A stretch of DNA of 64,000 bases from an uncultured Olsenella sp. (GTDB taxonomy: Bacteria; Actinomycetota; Coriobacteriia; Coriobacteriales; Atopobiaceae), in the NCBI GenBank assembly GCA_900314535.1, contig OMVT01000010.1, positions 1-64,000 on the forward strand. Reading direction: 5' to 3'. The notes beneath the pieces were generated by a model. It saw only the letters and a program-made list of their open reading frames with translations. It did no database searches and was not told the DNA's origin. Made by a program: the position numbers and the translations under genes. Of the stretch, positions 1 to 7,216 are shown piece after piece (position 1 is the stretch's first letter; every line of letters begins with the position of its first letter).

Positions 1-1
1 T

Positions 2-811
2 GTCCGCTCCCTCGAGGGCGTCGCTCCGACGAAGAAGCATGCCGTGTTCACGATCGCTGTCCCGATGACGGCAGGCACTGCGGCCGAGGTCACGATCAAC
101 TACGTGATCACCGACCCGGAGAAGGTCCGCAAGTTCGTCTGCGTCGACACGAACGATATCCCTGAGGTCGCTGTCGTCGACCCCGAGATGATGGCTTCGA
201 TGCCGGCAGGCCTCACGGCTGCCACGGGCATGGACGCACTCACCCATGCTATCGAAGGCTACACGACGAAGGGCGCCTGGGAGCTCTCCGACATGTTCCA
301 CTACAAGGCCATCCAGCTCATCTCCCAGAACCTCCGCGATGCCTACGCCGAGGCCAAGAGCGGCAAGCCCGCATCCGGCCGCGAGGGCATGGCGCTTGGC
401 CAGTACATCGCCGGCATGGGCTTCTCCAACGTCGGCCTCGGCATCGACCACTCGATGGCTCACACGCTCTCTGCGCACTATGACACGCCGCACGGCGTCG
501 CCTGCGCAATGCTGCTCCCGATCGCGATGGAGTTCAACAAGCCGGTCGTCACGAAGCGCCTCGCTGAGGTCGCTGTCGCTCTGGGCGTCGACACCAAGGG
601 CATGACGGACGACGAGGCAGCAGATGCCGCTATCGCCGCTGTCCGCAAGCTCTCCGAGGATGTCAACATCCCGAAGACGTGCAAGGGCCTCGTCGAGGAG
701 GACCTCGACCAGCTTGCAAAGGATGCCCTCGCCGATGCCTGCTATCCGGGCAACCCGCGCGAGGCCTCGCCGGAGCAGGTCAAGGACATGTTCCGCAAGA
801 TCATGGCATAA
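2..811 (+). CDS. fucO: Lactaldehyde reductase, iron-type alcohol dehydrogenase (5' end missing)
   Basis: The C-terminal ~270 residues of a group III (iron-activated) alcohol dehydrogenase; the window edge cuts off the N-terminal part (full FucO is ~383 aa). The frame is open from base 2. It would reduce L-lactaldehyde to 1,2-propanediol with NADH, the anaerobic end of fucose/rhamnose breakdown. Visible landmarks are the nucleotide-proximal TAGTAAEVTINYVITD stretch, the metal-site block DALTHAIEGYTTKGAWELSD (Asp and His ligands) and the later GIDHSMAHTLSAHYDTPHG block with the other two His ligands. These blocks match FucO more closely than butanol or glycerol dehydrogenases. A strong terminator follows, so it ends its transcription unit. 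Upstream partners are outside the window. Confidence 0.9.
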   Translation, partial: VRSLEGVAPTKKHAVFTIAVPMTAGTAAEVTINYVITDPEKVRKFVCVDTNDIPEVAVVDPEMMASMPAGLTAATGMDALTHAIEGYTTKGAWELSDMFHYKAIQLISQNLRDAYAEAKSGKPASGREGMALGQYIAGMGFSNVGLGIDHSMAHTLSAHYDTPHGVACAMLLPIAMEFNKPVVTKRLAEVAVALGVDTKGMTDDEAADAAIAAVRKLSEDVNIPKTCKGLVEEDLDQLAKDALADACYPGNPREASPEQVKDMFRKIMA

Positions 812-842
812 GGATTCAGCCAGAAACCGAAATGCTGCATGT

Positions 843-879
843 GCGCCCTTCCGGAATTTCCGGAGGGGCGCTTTCTTCT
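843..879 (+). terminator. Rho-independent terminator after fucO
   Basis: A 12-bp stem (one G-U pair) at 843-854 / 860-871 with a 5-nt AATTT loop, followed by TTTCTTC. It lies 31 nt after the fucO stop and argues against the upstream ATG at 839 as the start of the next gene, because that ATG sits before the hairpin. Confidence 0.85.
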
Positions 880-919
880 GCTACGATGCTCTGAAGCACC
901 GGATGCGGATGGGGGAGCT

Positions 920-2200
920 ATGGGGACGATCGATGACTATCTTCTGTGGCGGGGAGACCTCTCCTTTGCGGAGCGTCCCTTCAACGACTGCGACAATGTC
1001 ATCTGCTCCTGCATCTCCTACCTCGACCTTGCCTCGTTCGTGCCGAAGGAGGGGGAGTCTGGCTCTGCTTCTGTGCATGATGCCCTCAGAAGCCTTCTTG
1101 CAGCGTCGGGCGGTGACATCTCGCCCTATGTGCGGTCGATGGCAAACATCACGGCTGTGACGCTCGAGCTCCTGGCGGAATCCCGCCGCTTCGGCCCTCT
1201 TGCCCTCCACGATATGGTCGATGTCTTCGTGCCGGAGCGCTTGGTCCAGGCATCGGCGGTCACGATCGATGTCACGCCGCACGAGAGCTATGTGTCCTTC
1301 CGTGGCACGGACTCGACGCTTGTGGGATGGCAGGAGGACTTCATGCTGAGCTTCACCGTCACAGAAGCGCAGGAGATTTCTGCAGAATATCTTGCGCGCA
1401 TGGCGAGAAGGGCCCAGAAGAAGGGCAGGCGCCTCTATGTGGGCGGCCACTCGAAGGGCGGGAACCTGGCTTCCTATGCCGCATCGATGCTGCCATCCGA
1501 CCTTGCGCCTGAAGTCCTCTTCTGCTGGAGCAACGATGGCCCCGGCATGGATGCAGAGGTCTCGCCGAAGAGCGCCTGGGATGTGCTCGGACATCGGTTC
1601 CTGCGGATTCAGCCGACCTACTCCATCGTGGGCGAGCTCTTCGACAGGCCCGAGGAGCCGCGCATCTATGTGAAGAGCACGGCGCAGGGCGCCCTCCAGC
1701 ACGATCCGACTTCCTGGGAGATGGGGCCTTCAGGCATGGTCGCAGCAGAAGACCTTCTGCCCCAATGCAAGGTCACGAACCAGATATTTGCGGACTGGAT
1801 CGCCTCGGTCCCGAAAGACCAGCGCCGCTCCTTCACGGAGGAGCTCTTCCGCGTGCTTGCTGCAGGAGGAGCTGAGACCTTGGATGAAGTGACGGCGACG
1901 CCTGATGGCATCCAGAAGGTCGTGCAGGCACTGGCCGGATCGAGCCCTGCCACGAAGGATGCTATCATGAAGCTTGTGGCATCGACGGTCACAAACACGA
2001 TGTCCTATGCCCGCCACGCCGCAAGCCGTGCTGTGGAGACAGCCGCCTTGAGCGCTGCAAAGCTTGCCTCGCAGCTGCCACAGGGACGTCTACGCGATGA
2101 CGGCATTCAGGATGGCAGAGACGACAGAGATCACGAGGGCGCCCCAGAAGGCAGCGCCGAAGCTCGTGCAATAGATGCCAAGGCCGAAGACCGAGACTGA
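920..2200 (+). CDS. DUF2974 (Mbeg1-like) alpha/beta-hydrolase-fold protein
   Basis: Member of the DUF2974/Mbeg1-like family, lipase-like alpha/beta hydrolases of unknown substrate. The opening MGTIDDYLLWRGDLSF, then FNDCDNVICSCISYLDL, is the family's N-terminal signature. Around residue 175 the nucleophile elbow GGHSKGGNLASYAA is intact (G-H-S-K-G), so an active serine hydrolase is plausible. The start is the ATG at 920, with GGGGGAG just upstream; an in-frame ATG at 839 lies before the fucO terminator. The last ~37 codons (from about 2090) are charged, unlike the rest, and run antisense through the convergent holin-like gene. In another frame a stop occurs at about 2100, so the tail may come from a small indel. 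No signal peptide is seen. Substrate unknown. Confidence 0.75.
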   Translation: MGTIDDYLLWRGDLSFAERPFNDCDNVICSCISYLDLASFVPKEGESGSASVHDALRSLLAASGGDISPYVRSMANITAVTLELLAESRRFGPLALHDMVDVFVPERLVQASAVTIDVTPHESYVSFRGTDSTLVGWQEDFMLSFTVTEAQEISAEYLARMARRAQKKGRRLYVGGHSKGGNLASYAASMLPSDLAPEVLFCWSNDGPGMDAEVSPKSAWDVLGHRFLRIQPTYSIVGELFDRPEEPRIYVKSTAQGALQHDPTSWEMGPSGMVAAEDLLPQCKVTNQIFADWIASVPKDQRRSFTEELFRVLAAGGAETLDEVTATPDGIQKVVQALAGSSPATKDAIMKLVASTVTNTMSYARHAASRAVETAALSAAKLASQLPQGRLRDDGIQDGRDDRDHEGAPEGSAEARAIDAKAEDRD

Positions 2201-2446
2201 GAGCCAGCTTGCAATCTCGAGCGCGACGGCGTTCACGACAAGCGAGAACACGCCGAGCGAGATTATCGTCAGGGGCAGCGACAGCACCTTCATGATGGGC
2301 TTGATCGTCGCGTTCACGAGGGCGAGCGCGAGCGCTGCGAAGATGGCGCTCTTCACGGTATCGCCCAGAGGCACGATGCCGGGCACGAGATAGATGGCAA
2401 GGGCGATGGCAAGGGCACAGACGAACCAGCTCTTGAGAAAACGCAT
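2090..2446 (-). CDS. Phage-holin-superfamily IV / YvlD-like small membrane protein
   Basis: A 118-residue protein with four hydrophobic segments, in order: FVCALAIALAIYLVPGIV, AIFAALALALVNATIKPI, the LPLTIISLGVFSLVVNAVAL stretch, and GAAFWGALVISVVSAILNAV. The NATIKPI(M) and LPLTIISLGVF motifs are characteristic of the PF04020 'mycobacterial 4 TMS phage holin' family (YvlD in Bacillus). These are chromosomal proteins, usually unrelated to phage and linked to envelope stress; exact function unknown. On the minus strand AAAGGAG precedes the ATG. It is the only convincing minus-strand gene here and its 3' end overlaps the 3' end of the DUF2974 gene by 111 bp. Confidence 0.85.
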   Translation of the reverse strand: MRFLKSWFVCALAIALAIYLVPGIVPLGDTVKSAIFAALALALVNATIKPIMKVLSLPLTIISLGVFSLVVNAVALEIASWLSVSVFGLGIYCTSFGAAFWGALVISVVSAILNAVIA

Positions 2447-2558
2447 GGGAGACGCTCCTTTCCTCTTTCCTCGAGTCTACCCGAGAAGGCTGCCTGTCTT
2501 CTGAAGCGCTTTCCTGTTTCGCTTCCTCAGAGCTCTTCCCATCCTTTCTTCACAGCTG

Positions 2559-2580
2559 CTACTTTAGTGTGCTAAAGTAG
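2559..2580. promoter_or_regulatory. Perfect palindrome upstream of the TrpR-like gene, probable operator
   Basis: CTACTTTAG-TGTG-CTAAAGTAG: two 9-bp arms that are exact reverse complements around a 4-nt spacer, 25 bp before the ATG at 2606. It is AT-rich in a GC-rich setting and has no T tract, so it looks like a dimer-binding operator rather than a terminator. Autoregulation by the TrpR/YerC-like protein encoded next is the simplest reading (inference). Confidence 0.6.
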
Positions 2581-2605
2581 ACGAACGTCGTCCGGAGGGA
2601 GAGGC

Positions 2606-2908
2606 ATGGGCACCGGTATGGTAAGAGCAGGGGAGACCGAGCGTCTCATGGAGGCATTCTGCCTGCTCGAGACTCCTGACGAGGCACGTGCGTTCCTTCT
2701 CGACCTTCTGAGCAAGCGCGAGATCCAGGATCTTGCCCAGCGCCTCGAGATGGCGCGCCTTCTGGATTCCGGATCGTCGTATAACGCCGTGTCTGAGGCG
2801 ACAGGCGCCTCGTCGACGACCGTGAGCAGGGTCTCGAAATGCCTCAATGGCCCTGAAGGGGGCTATAGGCTCGTGCTGGGGCGCCTCAAGGGCAAGGGGC
2901 TCGCCTAG
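2606..2908 (+). CDS. TrpR-like transcriptional regulator (YerC/YecD family)
   Basis: A 100-residue all-helical DNA-binding protein of the TrpR superfamily, YerC/YecD type. LLSKREIQDLAQRLEMARLL is the conserved central block of this family. The following LDSGSSYNAVSEATGASSTT and VSRVSKCL form the helix-turn-helix. YerC proteins are mostly uncharacterised; they resemble the tryptophan repressor but are not tied to trp genes, and no trp genes are nearby. A perfect 9-bp inverted repeat lies just upstream and is probably its own operator. The RBS is GGAGGGAGAGGC. The downstream addB-like gene starts 64 bp later. Confidence 0.85.
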   Translation: MGTGMVRAGETERLMEAFCLLETPDEARAFLLDLLSKREIQDLAQRLEMARLLDSGSSYNAVSEATGASSTTVSRVSKCLNGPEGGYRLVLGRLKGKGLA

Positions 2909-2972
2909 GCCAGGCATTGCTGTCGCCTCCGCGCGCTACCATAGATGGGGACACCGGAAGCAAGGAGCAGCA

Positions 2973-5900
2973 ATGGGAATGCATATCGTGCATACGCGCG
3001 CAGAGGGCGTCGTGTCGGCAGATGTCGTGGCAGCGCTTCACGAGGCCAGCAGCAAGGGCGCAGCTGTCCTTGTCGTGCCCTCATTCGAGGCACAGATTGC
3101 AGCGCAGAAGCAGCTTGCAGGCCTTTCCGACCCAGCCCTTTTCGGCATCTCGGTCACGACGCTCTCCGCGTGGATCAAGGAGCGCTGGGATGTGTGGGGA
3201 GACGGCAGACACCTCGTCGAGAAGCCGGTCCGCACGATCGCAATCGAGCAGGTGCTCCTCGATGCTGGCCAGGCAGAGCCGCTTCCGGGCATGCTGCGCC
3301 TGCTCTCGTCCTTGGCAGAAGAGGCGCTGCCCTGGCTTCCGCTCATGCCGAACAGCAAGGTCGATGAATTCCGGGCAAAGCAGTATGGCCTTACGGCTGC
3401 CGAAGCCTCTGCAATAGGGCTTGTCGGCGCCTATGCAGACATGATCCATGCGCTTGGCTATATAGAGCCTGCAGAGGCTTCAGCCGAGATCGTCCCTGCG
3501 ATGGAGCGTGCAGGGGCACAGGTGCCCACGCTCGTCGTGAGCGGCATCTCGAAGCTGGGACGCAGCCAGCGCGAGCTTCTGGCGGCAGCTGCAGGTGCAT
3601 CCGACGTCTGGTTCATTGGCACCGAGCGCAATGCGGAGGCAGACCGCGGGCTCAGGAGCCTCGAGGAAGAGCTTCTTGCCCTTGCGGGCGACAATCATGT
3701 CGCATGCGAGGAGCCGGAGTCCGAAGCACCGGAGTCCACGGCACGGGCCGAGGAGCTCTCGAAGCTCAGACGCGCCCTCTTCACGGAGGCAGAGACGATG
3801 CATGGCACCGGCGCTGTCTTTCTGGCCGAGCCGGAAGGGCCCCTGGCCGAGGCAGAGCATCTGGCTGCAACGATCTGCCGTCTTGCTGATGCAGGCGAGA
3901 AGAAGATTGTCGTTTCCACGCCCGATCCCGCGCGTGCCTGGCGTGAGCTTGCGCCGAAGCTGGCTTGCCGCCATATCGCCGTCTCGGCCAGGCTTGAGCG
4001 CCCTCTTGCGAAGACCGAGGCGGGACATGCCTTCATCTCCTATGCGGAGACGGTAGCAGAGCTCGCCGAGCTTGCAGAGACGTGGCCCGGGCCTGAGACG
4101 CTCGAGGATGGGACGGAGCGCATTCGCCTCGGCGACATGTCCTGGTGGCCGCCCCGGGGCCTCACGGATTTCCTGCTCTCCGATATCAGCCACATCACGA
4201 CGGGGAAGGCGCAGACGCTCGACGCAAAGTGGAGGTCTGACAGGCTCCTTGTACCGGAAGACGTGCTTGCGACGCTCCAGAACGAGCGCGAGGTCGGCGC
4301 TTCCTGCGCCCATGCCACTCAGGAGATTCTGCGCGGCCGCATTGGCACGGCAGCACAGAGGCTGCTCACGCCCTATATCGCAGGTATCGAGACGCCTGAC
4401 GATCTTTTCGTGGATGAAGACCGGGACATCAGCATACGCACGGAGAGGCTCTCCGACACGCTTTCCGACACTTTCGAGGCAGGCACGCTCGAAGGCATCC
4501 TCTCGCTTGCGGGGACCTTGAAGGAGCTTGGCATCTCGGCCGACCCGAAGGCAGAGCATCCGGTATCGCTCAGGCTCGTCGTGGCCCTGATGAAGCAGGC
4601 CATGGGGGAGAAGGCGCTTGTGACAAGGCCTGCCTGGAGCGAGAAGGACGCCCCTGCCCAGGTGCGCATCGCGTCTCAGTCCGAGGTGGCAGGCATGGAG
4701 CCCTGCTCGGCAGATGCCCTCATCTGCTGCGGACAGACATCGCAGGAAAGCAGCATCGGCACCGGCGATGATGTGCTCTCTGCTCTGCTCGAGCGCTGCG
4801 GCATCGAGCCGGCACCCGACCCCATGCAGGATGCACGTGCCCGGTTCGTCTCGGCCATCTCGGTGCCCCGCCATCTCCTTGTGATGGAGCGCGTCAGAAA
4901 CGATGCAGACGCAAAGGAGAGCTACCCTTCGGTCATGCTGACAGAGCTGCTCTCTGTCTATGGATTTGACGACGGCAAGAAGGCCAAGGCGGGTAAGCTC
5001 TGGGAAGACCGTGCCCGTGAAGCAGGAGTCGGTGCTTCGTCTGCAGACGAGCAGCATATCGTGGAAGAGACCATGCCTGAAGGCAGGGCCCCCAGGCAGG
5101 CCGCCGCAGAAGATATTGTGCCTGCAGGCACAATCAGCGAGGCATCGAAGCATGCCATCGTCGTGCCGCCTCCTGGCAGGATCGACCTGCTGGATGGCAA
5201 GCCGCTCCTTTCTGCCACCCAGATCGAGACCTATCTCGAGTGCCCGCTCAAGTGGTTCAGCCTGAGAAGGCTCAAGCTCGAGAACCAGGATGCCGGATTC
5301 AGCGGCATGGAGATCGGCACGTTCGTCCACGGCGTGCTCGAGAGCCTGCACAAAAAGATGCTCGATGATGCGCTGGAGCGCGCGGGCATGAGCGAAGAGG
5401 ATCTCAAAGCTGTGTCTTGGGCTTCTCTTCCAGATTCACGCGTCGATGTGGAGCGCAACCCCGAGCGCATGGACTTTGCCCTTGCGCTTGCGGACAAGAT
5501 CTTCGACGAGAGGCTCGAAAGCCAGTATGTCAGGAAGCATGAGCGGCAGCCGCTCATACCGCATACCGAAGCGGACCTGGGGACGATTCGTCGGATCAGG
5601 CGCGATATCGAGACCTTCATCGGGTATGAGGCAGGGCTCTTCGATGGCTTCGAGCCGCGCCACTTCGAGTGGGATTTCGGCAGCAGGGACAATGCAGTCG
5701 AGTATGCTGGCGCCTATATCACGGGTACGATCGACCGCGTGGATGTCGACGGACATGGCCTGGCCTGCGTGATCGACTACAAGCAGAAGTCTGCAACGGG
5801 CTTCGCAAAGGAGTATGCGGTCTTCCCGAACGGGGCGCCTGCGTCGGGTGCAGGCTTCGTGCTGCCGAGGCGTGTGCAGTCGCTCATCTATGGGCAGGTC

Positions 5901-6236
5901 GTGCGGCGCCGGCATCCGGATCTCAAGGTGGTGGCTGCTGTCTATCTCTCGACACAGGACCCCCATGCGGTCTCTGGCGCGGTCTCGGCAAACCTCGCAG
6001 ACCGGATCTTCTGGAAGCATGCTCCCGCGAAGCGCACGCTCGAGACGATGGCCGTGAGCGACCAGGAGAGCTTCGGCACGGATGGACGGGGCATGGATGC
6101 CGTGCTCGATGCGACAGAGGAGCTTGTCAGACAGAAGATTGCGGAGCTCATGGCAGGAAATATCGAGGCGGCTCCGTGCGACGCCGAAGCGTGCATGTAT
6201 TGCCCGGTGCTTGGATGCGAAAAGAGGCTTGGATGA
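2973..6236 (+). CDS. addB: AddB-type helicase-nuclease subunit (PD-(D/E)XK nuclease)
   Basis: A ~1087-residue AddB-like subunit of an AddAB double-strand-break repair complex, which resects DNA ends for RecA loading. Near residues 750-780 are SATQIETYLECPLKWF and the GTFVHGVLE block. Further on, GTIDRVD plus CVIDYKQ supply the Asp and Asp-x-Lys of the RecB-family nuclease. The C-terminus CDAEACMYCPVLGC, with the Cys of LECPLKWF, fits the 4Fe-4S staple of AddB nucleases. The N-terminal region that carries GxSGSGKT in Bacillus AddB reads HTRAEGVVSADVV, so no Walker A is visible. The start is the ATG at 2973, with AAGGAG 5 nt upstream; longer frames begin inside the previous gene. The stop overlaps the addA start (ATGA). 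Confidence 0.82.
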   Translation: MGMHIVHTRAEGVVSADVVAALHEASSKGAAVLVVPSFEAQIAAQKQLAGLSDPALFGISVTTLSAWIKERWDVWGDGRHLVEKPVRTIAIEQVLLDAGQAEPLPGMLRLLSSLAEEALPWLPLMPNSKVDEFRAKQYGLTAAEASAIGLVGAYADMIHALGYIEPAEASAEIVPAMERAGAQVPTLVVSGISKLGRSQRELLAAAAGASDVWFIGTERNAEADRGLRSLEEELLALAGDNHVACEEPESEAPESTARAEELSKLRRALFTEAETMHGTGAVFLAEPEGPLAEAEHLAATICRLADAGEKKIVVSTPDPARAWRELAPKLACRHIAVSARLERPLAKTEAGHAFISYAETVAELAELAETWPGPETLEDGTERIRLGDMSWWPPRGLTDFLLSDISHITTGKAQTLDAKWRSDRLLVPEDVLATLQNEREVGASCAHATQEILRGRIGTAAQRLLTPYIAGIETPDDLFVDEDRDISIRTERLSDTLSDTFEAGTLEGILSLAGTLKELGISADPKAEHPVSLRLVVALMKQAMGEKALVTRPAWSEKDAPAQVRIASQSEVAGMEPCSADALICCGQTSQESSIGTGDDVLSALLERCGIEPAPDPMQDARARFVSAISVPRHLLVMERVRNDADAKESYPSVMLTELLSVYGFDDGKKAKAGKLWEDRAREAGVGASSADEQHIVEETMPEGRAPRQAAAEDIVPAGTISEASKHAIVVPPPGRIDLLDGKPLLSATQIETYLECPLKWFSLRRLKLENQDAGFSGMEIGTFVHGVLESLHKKMLDDALERAGMSEEDLKAVSWASLPDSRVDVERNPERMDFALALADKIFDERLESQYVRKHERQPLIPHTEADLGTIRRIRRDIETFIGYEAGLFDGFEPRHFEWDFGSRDNAVEYAGAYITGTIDRVDVDGHGLACVIDYKQKSATGFAKEYAVFPNGAPASGAGFVLPRRVQSLIYGQVVRRRHPDLKVVAAVYLSTQDPHAVSGAVSANLADRIFWKHAPAKRTLETMAVSDQESFGTDGRGMDAVLDATEELVRQKIAELMAGNIEAAPCDAEACMYCPVLGCEKRLG

Positions 6237-7216
6237 CGGCGAAGGTCGATATCTCGAAACTGAATCCCGACCAGAGGCATATCGTCAAGAAGCTCGACGA
6301 GCCGCTCTTCGTCGAGGCTGGTGCCGGTTCCGGCAAGACGTTCACGCTGACGCAGCGCATTGCCTGGGCCCTGGCGCCAGGGTCGGGCAAGGACGGCAAG
6401 CCCTTCCTCGACGATCTCTCGCAGGCGCTCGTGATCACGTTCACGAATGTCGCTGCCCGCGAGATCAAGGAGCGTGTGCGTGCAAAGCTCAGGAGCTCCG
6501 GCATGAACGAGCATGCGCTCGAGGTCGACTCTGCCTGGATATCTACGATTCACGGCATGTGCAAGAGGATCCTGACCCGCCATGCCCTGGATCTCGGCAT
6601 CGACCCAGCGTTCCGCGTCGCTTCTGGCAACGAGACAGACCAATATCTGAACGAGGCCCTCGAGGAAGTCATGGGGGAGGAGCGGCAGTCGGGAGATCCT
6701 GCCATGAAGGAACTCCTCTCCGCCTACAGGCTGGGCTCGCGGAATGAATCGGGCAGCTATACCGGCATCATGGGCCTTGTCCTCTCGGCGAGGCAGGCTG
6801 CCATTGCGGCGCCGGGCGGCTTCAAGGACCTCTTCGTGCCTGAAGCGGCAGATCCCAATGAGGTGATGGAACGCTTCATTTCTGCTTACGGATCTCTCTT
6901 GAGCAGCGATGTGAAGCTCTCGGCAAAGAGCTCCGATAAGGTCAAAGCGACAATGGAGCTGCTTGATGAATACAAGAATCTAGCCCCAGGAGCAAGGACA
7001 CCGGAGAAGACTCTCGAGATTCTGGGCCAGGTGCAGTGGCCTGGATCGTCCAAGAACTACAAGACCATGCTCGACGACGCAAAGGATGCGAAGGAGCATG
7101 CCGAGGAGGAGCTCCTGCTTGCCCAGTCCCGCAGCACGACCGAGACCCTGATCGCTCTTGGCGCTACTTCGAAAAGAAGAAGGCGCATTCGCTGCTCGAC
7201 AATGACGACCTCGTGA
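6233..7216 (+). CDS. addA: AddA/UvrD-type helicase, N-terminal part (frameshifted gene)
   Basis: The first ~310 residues of a UvrD-like superfamily 1 helicase subunit. It begins LNPDQRHIVKKLDEPLFVEA, followed by the Walker A GAGSGKT, then LVITFTNVAAREIKERVR (motif Ia) and WISTIHGMCKRIL. The ATG at 6233 overlaps the addB stop, so the pair is translationally coupled. Homology holds to about LIALG (7160). After that this frame reads an Arg-rich nonsense stretch and stops at 7216, while the helicase continues in the -1 frame. As written the product lacks motifs II-VI and the nuclease, so it cannot work alone. The cause is either a real indel, making the locus a pseudogene, or a sequencing/assembly error. 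No classical slippery heptamer is visible. Confidence 0.8.
   Translation: MTAKVDISKLNPDQRHIVKKLDEPLFVEAGAGSGKTFTLTQRIAWALAPGSGKDGKPFLDDLSQALVITFTNVAAREIKERVRAKLRSSGMNEHALEVDSAWISTIHGMCKRILTRHALDLGIDPAFRVASGNETDQYLNEALEEVMGEERQSGDPAMKELLSAYRLGSRNESGSYTGIMGLVLSARQAAIAAPGGFKDLFVPEAADPNEVMERFISAYGSLLSSDVKLSAKSSDKVKATMELLDEYKNLAPGARTPEKTLEILGQVQWPGSSKNYKTMLDDAKDAKEHAEEELLLAQSRSTTETLIALGATSKRRRRIRCSTMTTS

Noticed and set aside
3480-5351. Long minus-strand open frame opposite addB
   Set aside because: Composition is Arg/Leu/His-rich nonsense and addB on the + strand has clear motifs.
7160-7185. Programmed -1 ribosomal frameshift in addA
   Set aside because: No X-XXY-YYZ heptamer or downstream pseudoknot is apparent; the AGA-AGA-AGG run in frame is just Lys codons read out of frame. 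An indel or sequence error is simpler.
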